DNA of 64,000 nt from QHXM01 sp963697975 (GTDB lineage Bacteria > Acidobacteriota > Blastocatellia > Pyrinomonadales > Pyrinomonadaceae). Location of the stretch: contig OY969111.1 in assembly GCA_963697975.1 (NCBI GenBank), forward strand, positions 2,046,001 to 2,110,000, in the 5' to 3' direction. Below are positions 59,238 to 64,000 of this stretch, in pieces (positions within the stretch are counted from its first letter, which is position 1; the number at the start of each line of letters is the position of its first letter). The notes under the pieces are model-generated. The model was not told where the DNA came from and did not search any database. It saw nothing but the letters and a program-made list of their open reading frames with translations. Position numbers and translations under genes: made by a program.

Positions 59238-59279
59238 GCGCGCTCTATTTCTTTACAGACTAAACAGGTATCGAAGTCT

Positions 59280-59744
59280 ATGCTACATGAAACCGTAGAA
59301 GTTACAATCTTCAATCAGACCTACAGGCTGCGCTCGGAAACCGGTAAAGATCATGTTCAGCAGATTGCCCGCATCGTTGACGAGCGGATGCGCCGGATTT
59401 CATCTCAGATAACGACCCACGATGTTTCCAAGATTGCCATTTTGACAGCGTTGAATATAGCCGACGAGATGCAGAATCTCAGAAATTATTATGAGACGGA
59501 GATACAGCCGCTGCTCTCGAAATTATCCGTCAATCAAACAGAGACTAATCAACAGAGCGAAGCACCGAATGAGAGCGAGCCGACGAAGCCCCAATCCTGG
59601 TTTGATGATTTCTTCGACTCGAAGATAGAAACCAAAAACAGGGATGAAAGGCTCAGCAGCCAGGTCTCGGCTAAGCTCCAGGCTCTGCGTCAACCTAACT
59701 CAGATCAGAGCGGAATTACAACCGAAGATGATCTGCCTGACTGA
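59280..59744 (+). CDS. zapA: Cell division protein ZapA
   Basis: Start at ATG 59280 (154 residues); the longer frame runs back across the divergent gene. The N-terminal ZapA domain is clear: ETVEVTIFNQTYRLRSE, followed by DHVQQIARIVDERMRRISS and the long helix ILTALNIADEMQNLRNYYET. ZapA binds FtsZ and bundles its protofilaments at the division site. The C-terminal 70 residues are a non-conserved acidic, Gln/Ser-rich tail, longer than in E. coli. It is divergent from the desulfurase-like gene, with only about 40 bp between starts, so the promoters must overlap. Confidence 0.92.
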   Translation: MLHETVEVTIFNQTYRLRSETGKDHVQQIARIVDERMRRISSQITTHDVSKIAILTALNIADEMQNLRNYYETEIQPLLSKLSVNQTETNQQSEAPNESEPTKPQSWFDDFFDSKIETKNRDERLSSQVSAKLQALRQPNSDQSGITTEDDLPD

Positions 59745-59793
59745 CCAGCATCCGATTTGTAACTTTCTCTCCGGGCAATAATCTTCCAGCTAG

Positions 59794-60294
59794 TCAATCC
59801 ACCCTCTCATGGGCTTCCCTGTTCGAGCGATATTCGACTTTCCTTCCTTCATGAGAATCGAATAATTGACGATGCTCTCGGAGCGAGAATTCATCCGTTC
59901 TCGTTTCATACTCTCTCACCCAATCTATCAGCATCCTGAGATTCTTATCCTGCGCTTCAGGAGTCGGATACTTGTGCCCTTCCCAAGGGCGCGCCCTGCA
60001 ATTCTCCACGCAAGCCTCAACGCCCGGATTCAAAAAGATCAACTCGGTGCAATGCATCGCCGCTTCTTTCAACAGGCCGGAGTAGCAGCCTTCGATGACC
60101 CAGGTGTCTGTCTTTTCGATGAACCGGAGCAACTCATTTCGGCTATCTTCAAAATCTTTTCTGACACCGGGCTGATCGGCTTTCCAGGCGATCAGGTCAA
60201 GATCAAGATGCTCTGCCCGATGAAGGCTTGAGAGAGCCTTAGCCAGAGTTGATTTCCCTGATCCTGAGTTTCCGAAAATGACGATTCTGACCAT
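59794..60294 (-). CDS. P-loop kinase, adenylate-kinase-like
   Basis: Start at ATG 60294 (166 residues); the longer frame adds an unrelated leader. The Walker A motif is FGNSGSGKSTLAKAL (about 6-20). The core continues LDLDLIAW, then WVIEGCYSGLL and LIFLNPGVEACVENCRARPW, matching shikimate/adenylate-kinase-like NTPases and topology-modulation (FlaR-type) proteins. A C-terminal helix region (YETRTDEFSLREHRQLFDSH) is typical of that group. The phosphoryl acceptor is unknown. The gene stands alone, about 160 bp after the cyclotransferase-like gene. Confidence 0.82.
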   Translation of the reverse strand: MVRIVIFGNSGSGKSTLAKALSSLHRAEHLDLDLIAWKADQPGVRKDFEDSRNELLRFIEKTDTWVIEGCYSGLLKEAAMHCTELIFLNPGVEACVENCRARPWEGHKYPTPEAQDKNLRMLIDWVREYETRTDEFSLREHRQLFDSHEGRKVEYRSNREAHERVD

Positions 60295-60453
60295 AAGCAC
60301 CTGACCATATAAGATCGAGACTTGAGCCGCGCATGAATGACAACCCATGAGCGCGAATATTATCTTGAAAAGGATGCTTTTGAACCGCTTCAACGCTCGA
60401 ACGGCTTGCCGGTTTCAGAAGCATCCGACTCGATGGAATGTTAATTATCAACG

Positions 60454-60876
60454 CTACCTGATAGAGGATACATAGCCCGGCGGCAAGCCGATACTCTCGG
60501 CGAGTTCTCTGAGCTTTGACGCGTACTGCGGGTTTCGCTCCTCTATCGAAGGTGGCTCGGGAAGATTGAAACACAGAGCCGGAATGACGCTCCCGTCGGC
60601 CAGTCGCGCAGAAACAGCTTCCGGGCGGTAAACGCTCACAGAAGCTTCCCCGTAGAGCGCGTCCACTTCCGTGTGGGTCAGCGAGAAGAGGACACCATGC
60701 ACTGTTTGGCCCACACACGGGACAAGGCTTGCGCGTGCCCCGATGACGAGAGAGAAGTTCTCAACAGAAGCTATCCGGCGATTTGTCGGGTTCATTCCTT
60801 TTTCTCGCAGAAGAACATCGTCCATGAATAAGCCGTAGAAAAAGACGGTGATTCTTCTAACTGTTGCCTCTGTCAT
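60454..60876 (-). CDS. Gamma-glutamylcyclotransferase-like (AIG2-like) protein
   Basis: Start at ATG 60876 (AAGGAG 9-10 bp upstream), giving 140 residues. The substrate-pocket motif YGSLM of the family appears as FYGLFMDDVLL, followed by GARASLVPCVGQTVHGVLFS and LTHTEVDALYGEASV, which matches the BtrG/AIG2 fold; the acidic catalytic position is most likely the Glu in LTHTEVDAL or LYGEA. Usual activity is release of 5-oxoproline from gamma-glutamyl compounds. Here the pocket Ser is replaced by Leu, so the activity is uncertain. Leftward and monocistronic. Confidence 0.75.
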   Translation of the reverse strand: MTEATVRRITVFFYGLFMDDVLLREKGMNPTNRRIASVENFSLVIGARASLVPCVGQTVHGVLFSLTHTEVDALYGEASVSVYRPEAVSARLADGSVIPALCFNLPEPPSIEERNPQYASKLRELAESIGLPPGYVSSIR

Positions 60877-61160
60877 AGCAATCAACTCCTTCCGTTAAGT
60901 AGATAATTGCATAAGTTTATAATTAAAGCGTAAGACTTCCTCGCTCGCCTCAAGCTCTGCTATAGTCTGCCCGGTTTTTGTTGGTCGCGCATCGAGAAGG
61001 GCAGCCCGTACAGCCTTCGTGGCCAGCTATGCAACAACTCCCTGAAGTCGTCCAGTAGGTCATTCCAGCCGACCACACGGATAGCATTCCTCTCATCAAT
61101 TTCCTTGCGACGGCTTTCGGATGCCTTTCGCGGCGGCGGCCCTGAAATGGAGAAACGAAG

Positions 61161-63194
61161 ATGACAGCAGCGCGCAAGTCGTCCACCAAATCCAGTCTCA
61201 AGGACAAGCACCACAAGAAGTCCAGGCATCGCAAGTCCAAGCCCGTCAAACGCTCCCGCGCCAGTGTCAAATGTTCAGCTTATTTGAAGAAAGCGAGCAC
61301 CGCCGTTCGTGAACACTTCTCCGGCGCGCAAGACCTGCCGACGTTCCTTGACAGCGCAGGTGAACTCACAATCGAAGAGCGCAAGCTCATCGTTGAGCAA
61401 GCCCTGATCCTGCTCGACCAGAACTACGCTCATCTCCCGCTGAAACGTGCGATGCACTCCATAGACCCGACCCAGCGTTTGAAACTACTGCTTCAGACCT
61501 TGCAGCAAACTCAGGCAACAGCGCTCCCATCCGAGGCAGAGTTCCATCACGAACTCACCGAAATTTTTACGTCGGTCCGCGACCTTCACACCAACTACAT
61601 GCTCCCGGCTCCCTTCAACAAAATGACCGCGTTTCTCCCGTTCATGATTGAAGACTACTTCGACGGCGGGAAGCGCCGGTACATCGTGTCGCACGTTGCC
61701 ACAGGCTTCAATCATCCGACGTTCGTGGCGGGCGTTGAGATAATCTACTGGAGCGGAGTTCCGATTGAGCGGGCAGTTCTCAGCAACGCCCACCGCTACG
61801 CGGGAAGCAACCGCGAAGCACGGCACGCGCGCGGCGTACAAACGCTCACCTCGCGCGCTCTCAAAATCACTTTGCCGCCCGATGAAGAGTGGGTCATTGT
61901 CGGCTACCTGACTGCCGCCGGTAAGCTTGAGGAGATCCGCCTTGAGTGGGCGGTCAATCCGCCGCCGCCTTCGGATACTGAAGATAAGACCGACCCGGCA
62001 GCGGCGGCGACTCTGGGACTCGATCTTGAACAGGACATCATCCAGCGGATTCGTAAAGCCCTGTTTGCACCGCAAGTGATGGCGGCGGAGAAGAAGGCGT
62101 TTGAGAGGGTGAGCCGGGGGGACACGTTCGGAGGTCTGGAAAGCACCATGCCCAACGTGTTCGAGGCCAGACCCGTGACCACCTCCGCCGGGACGTTCGG
62201 CTATCTCAGGATTCGGACGTTCGCCATCTGGCCTCCGACTGACTTTGTGGATGAGTTTATCCGCCTGATGTCGTCGCTTCCGCAGAATGGACTGATTATT
62301 GATGTTCGCGGCAACGGCGGCGGAGTGATTAATAACGGAGAGCTTATCCTCCAGACGCTGACCCCAAAGCAAATCGAACCGGAGTCTCTACAATTCATCA
62401 ACACCCCGCTCAATCTGGAAATCTGTCGCCATCTCGGCTCGACCTCCAAATGGGCAGACCTCTCCCCCTGGGTCGAGTCTATGCAGCAAGCCTTAAAGAC
62501 GGGCGCGACGTTCTCGGCAGGCTTTCCGGTCTCAGACCCGGCACAGTGCAACGCCATCGGGCAAAAATATTTCGGCCCCGTTCTTCTCATCACAGACGCG
62601 CTCTGCTACAGCACCACAGATATTTTCGCCGCAGGGTTTCAGGATCACGAGATCGGCCCAATCCTCGGCACGGATGGAAACACTGGCGCTGGCGGGGCGA
62701 ACGTCTGGGAGCATCAGCATTTCGTGAACGAAGCGTTGCCCAGCGAAGCGTCAGTCTACCAATCGCTGCCGCGCGGTGCAGGGATGCGTGTGGCGATTCG
62801 TCGATCGCTGCGCGTCGGGCGTCGGGCAGGAACTCCGGTGGAAGATTTAGGAGTCGTCCCCGACGCGCGCCATTACATGACGCGTGAAGACATCATGCAC
62901 AGCAATGTGGACCTCATCAACAAAGCCGGATCAATGCTCGCCGCTATTTCTCCTGTGCGGGGACTGAACGTGCAATTGCAAACGACTTCGTCCACACAAT
63001 CGATTGTCGTCGCCGATACGCGGGAGATAACACGCCTTGACGTGTACCTCGCAGATCGCCCGATCAAGTCGCTCGACATTCAGGGTGGGCAAGCTACGTT
63101 CACTGTGGACAAGAGCAACTCGGCGCAGGTGAATCTTGAAATCAGAGGATTCGACGGAACGCAACTGGTCGCCCGGTATCGAACGAGCATCTGA
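61161..63194 (+). CDS. Large S41-family peptidase-like protein
   Basis: 677 residues; GGAGA precedes the ATG. There is no signal peptide but a very basic leader (residues 1-36, Lys/Arg-rich). A helical domain (about 60-130) is followed by an S41 core: SVRDLHTNYMLPAPF, YLRIRTFAIWPP, LIIDVRGNGGGVINNGELIL, the nucleophile Ser in TDALCYSTTDIFAAGFQDH, in part, and LGTDGNTGAGGANVW. The last 110 residues are a beta-rich domain (VVADTREITRLDVYLADRPI). S41 enzymes cleave peptides at C-terminal regions. With no signal peptide it would be cytoplasmic, which is unusual; the basic leader might bind nucleic acid or membrane. Confidence 0.85.
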   Translation: MTAARKSSTKSSLKDKHHKKSRHRKSKPVKRSRASVKCSAYLKKASTAVREHFSGAQDLPTFLDSAGELTIEERKLIVEQALILLDQNYAHLPLKRAMHSIDPTQRLKLLLQTLQQTQATALPSEAEFHHELTEIFTSVRDLHTNYMLPAPFNKMTAFLPFMIEDYFDGGKRRYIVSHVATGFNHPTFVAGVEIIYWSGVPIERAVLSNAHRYAGSNREARHARGVQTLTSRALKITLPPDEEWVIVGYLTAAGKLEEIRLEWAVNPPPPSDTEDKTDPAAAATLGLDLEQDIIQRIRKALFAPQVMAAEKKAFERVSRGDTFGGLESTMPNVFEARPVTTSAGTFGYLRIRTFAIWPPTDFVDEFIRLMSSLPQNGLIIDVRGNGGGVINNGELILQTLTPKQIEPESLQFINTPLNLEICRHLGSTSKWADLSPWVESMQQALKTGATFSAGFPVSDPAQCNAIGQKYFGPVLLITDALCYSTTDIFAAGFQDHEIGPILGTDGNTGAGGANVWEHQHFVNEALPSEASVYQSLPRGAGMRVAIRRSLRVGRRAGTPVEDLGVVPDARHYMTREDIMHSNVDLINKAGSMLAAISPVRGLNVQLQTTSSTQSIVVADTREITRLDVYLADRPIKSLDIQGGQATFTVDKSNSAQVNLEIRGFDGTQLVARYRTSI

Positions 63195-63649
63195 CGATTT
63201 ATTTGAAAAAGTCCCGTCAGGGACGGCGTGATATTTTGAGTGGAGAAGAGTTTTTCATGTGCCCCGTTTATCACAGGGCACATACCCCGTCAAGCAGATG
63301 TTCGTGGCCGAATGAGAGCGTCATTAAGAATATCAGCGTGCTTTCATTGACCCTGAAAGGGTCACATGTAATAGCCGGGGGCCAGCGTCAGCGTCGCCCC
63401 CGGAACATCATGCGAGAAGATTCCCGACCCTGAAGGGGTCGCATACTCAATGTTGAGATTCGCCCCTTTCAGGGTCGGAACGTGTGCTGGCGTGTGTGAC
63501 CGGGGGCGTTGCCCCCGGCTATTTTATGTGCCCCTTTCATGGTCAAAGTCAGTTTTCGTTTCATTCCCAGCGATAAATCGCTCTCGCTATTACCAATCGT
63601 CCCTAACGAGACTTTTTCAATCTGCTTCCTACGTTGAACTGATTTTCTT
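63195..63649. repeat. Intergenic cluster of GC dyad repeats (second copy)
   Basis: About 455 bp without genes. Units include GTCCCGTCAGGGAC (63211-63224), GACCCTGAAAGGGTC (63349-63363), CGACCCTGAAGGGGTCG (63425-63441), its inverse CCCCTTTCAGGGTCGG (63472-63478 region), and CGGGGGCGTTGCCCCCG (63501-63517) followed by GCTATTTTATGTGCCCC. The last block is the counterpart of 50029-50064. The same family occurs in short form at 44641-44698. Confidence 0.7.
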
Positions 63650-64000
63650 TTAATGTTCCTGCTTCATCAATTCGCGCAGTCTCAATCTGGCTTTGTGCAA
63701 CTGCGACTTGCTGGTGCCGATGGCAATCCCGCGCGCTCGCGCAATCTCCGTATGCTCGTAGCCCTCGACATCGTGCAGGATGAAGACGGCCCGGTAACCC
63801 GGCGCGAGTTGGGCAATAGCCTTATCGAGCGCGAGACGATCCACCGCAAGCTGTTGGCTCGGAGTCTCGCTGCTTTTAATGGACGGCTCAGGCGTCTCGC
63901 CATCGGCGGTCGTCTTCTCGCGCCGCACGGAGCTTTTTCTAAAGTGCATCAGCACTTTATTGACGGTCAGCCGGTGAAGCCAGGTCATCAACGCGGACTC
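63650..64000 (-). CDS. ECF-type sigma factor, C-terminal part (cut by window edge)
   Basis: The reading frame is open to the right edge (GAG TCC GCG TTG ATG ACC TGG), so the N-terminus lies outside. 116 codons are seen. The first part (ALMTWLHRLTVNKVLMHFRK) is the end of sigma region 2. A variable linker rich in Thr/Glu follows, then region 4: LDKAIAQLAPGYRAVFILHD, EGYEHTEIARARGIAIGTSK (helix-turn-helix) and QLHKARLRLRELM. This is the usual RpoE/SigW type layout. No anti-sigma gene is within the window. Its stop lies next to the dyad repeat cluster. Confidence 0.92.
   Translation of the reverse strand, partial: ESALMTWLHRLTVNKVLMHFRKSSVRREKTTADGETPEPSIKSSETPSQQLAVDRLALDKAIAQLAPGYRAVFILHDVEGYEHTEIARARGIAIGTSKSQLHKARLRLRELMKQEH

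Noticed and set aside
58914..59279. Long N-terminal extension of ZapA
   Set aside because: It runs antisense across the start of the desulfurase-like gene; the ZapA domain begins at ATG 59280.

Overview
The window looks like a piece of chromosome from an acidobacterium, most plausibly the class Blastocatellia (Pyrinomonas-like). This is inferred from content only: an Oar-type TonB-dependent receptor with an N-terminal carboxypeptidase-regulatory-like domain, a secreted VWFA protein of the acidobacterial type, a TPR-CHAT protein beside a sigma/anti-sigma pair, a PEP-CTERM protein, DUF4097-like and FG-GAP secreted proteins, and many secreted amidohydrolases. There is no rRNA. One complete tRNA is present. 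Most genes are GC-rich and arranged in short operons.

Layout. 1-4041: a partial secreted protein, an orphan receiver domain and a giant TPR/sigma-54 activator, all on the minus strand. 4423-4499: tRNA-Met(CAU). 4501-9708: an AT-rich integrated element bounded by a perfect 46-bp direct repeat of the tRNA 3' half. It keeps only the C-terminal part of its integrase and carries a four-gene membrane signalling cassette (sensor kinase, receiver, two membrane proteins). 9894-16534: an unknown Cys-rich protein, DDAH plus a secreted amidohydrolase, a PEP-CTERM protein, a PLP enzyme, a degenerate ion-channel-like protein and a secreted intradiol dioxygenase. 16809-23234: a frameshifted VWFA protein, small secreted proteins and the TonB receptor. 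23460-28773: a glycine-zipper protein, then the CHAT-TPR / sigma / anti-sigma module. 28780-34916: small secreted and lipoproteins, including a Tudor/SH3-like lipoprotein and an internally duplicated protein.

34929-43511 is a minus-strand run of exported hydrolases headed by a TetR regulator: an S41 peptidase, a Tat amidohydrolase, two tandemly duplicated amidohydrolases, a double NTF2-like protein and a serine beta-lactamase-like hydrolase. 43671-49752 is a cyanophycin locus: isoaspartyl peptidase converging on cphA, cphB and a cystathionine beta-synthase. Together these can make Asp-Arg polymer, cut it to beta-Asp-Arg and split the dipeptide. 50161-64000 holds a membrane Ser/Thr kinase with a very long activation-segment insertion, a FlK-like thioesterase, FG-GAP and DUF4097-like secreted proteins, a methyltransferase, an LpxL-like acyltransferase, a cysteine-desulfurase-like enzyme, ZapA, a P-loop kinase, a large S41 peptidase and a partial ECF sigma factor.

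Intergenic DNA is rich in small repeats: heptamer tandem repeats (931-965 and 47398-47518), GC-rich dyad clusters (49890-50080, 63205-63540, 44641-44698), long inverted repeats (32936-33021) and a 25-bp repeat trio (40055-40193). The most unusual objects are the tRNA-Met island with its uncharacterised signalling cassette, the CHAT-sigma-anti-sigma module and the kinase with the interrupted activation segment. No searches could be run, so family assignments rest on motifs read by eye.
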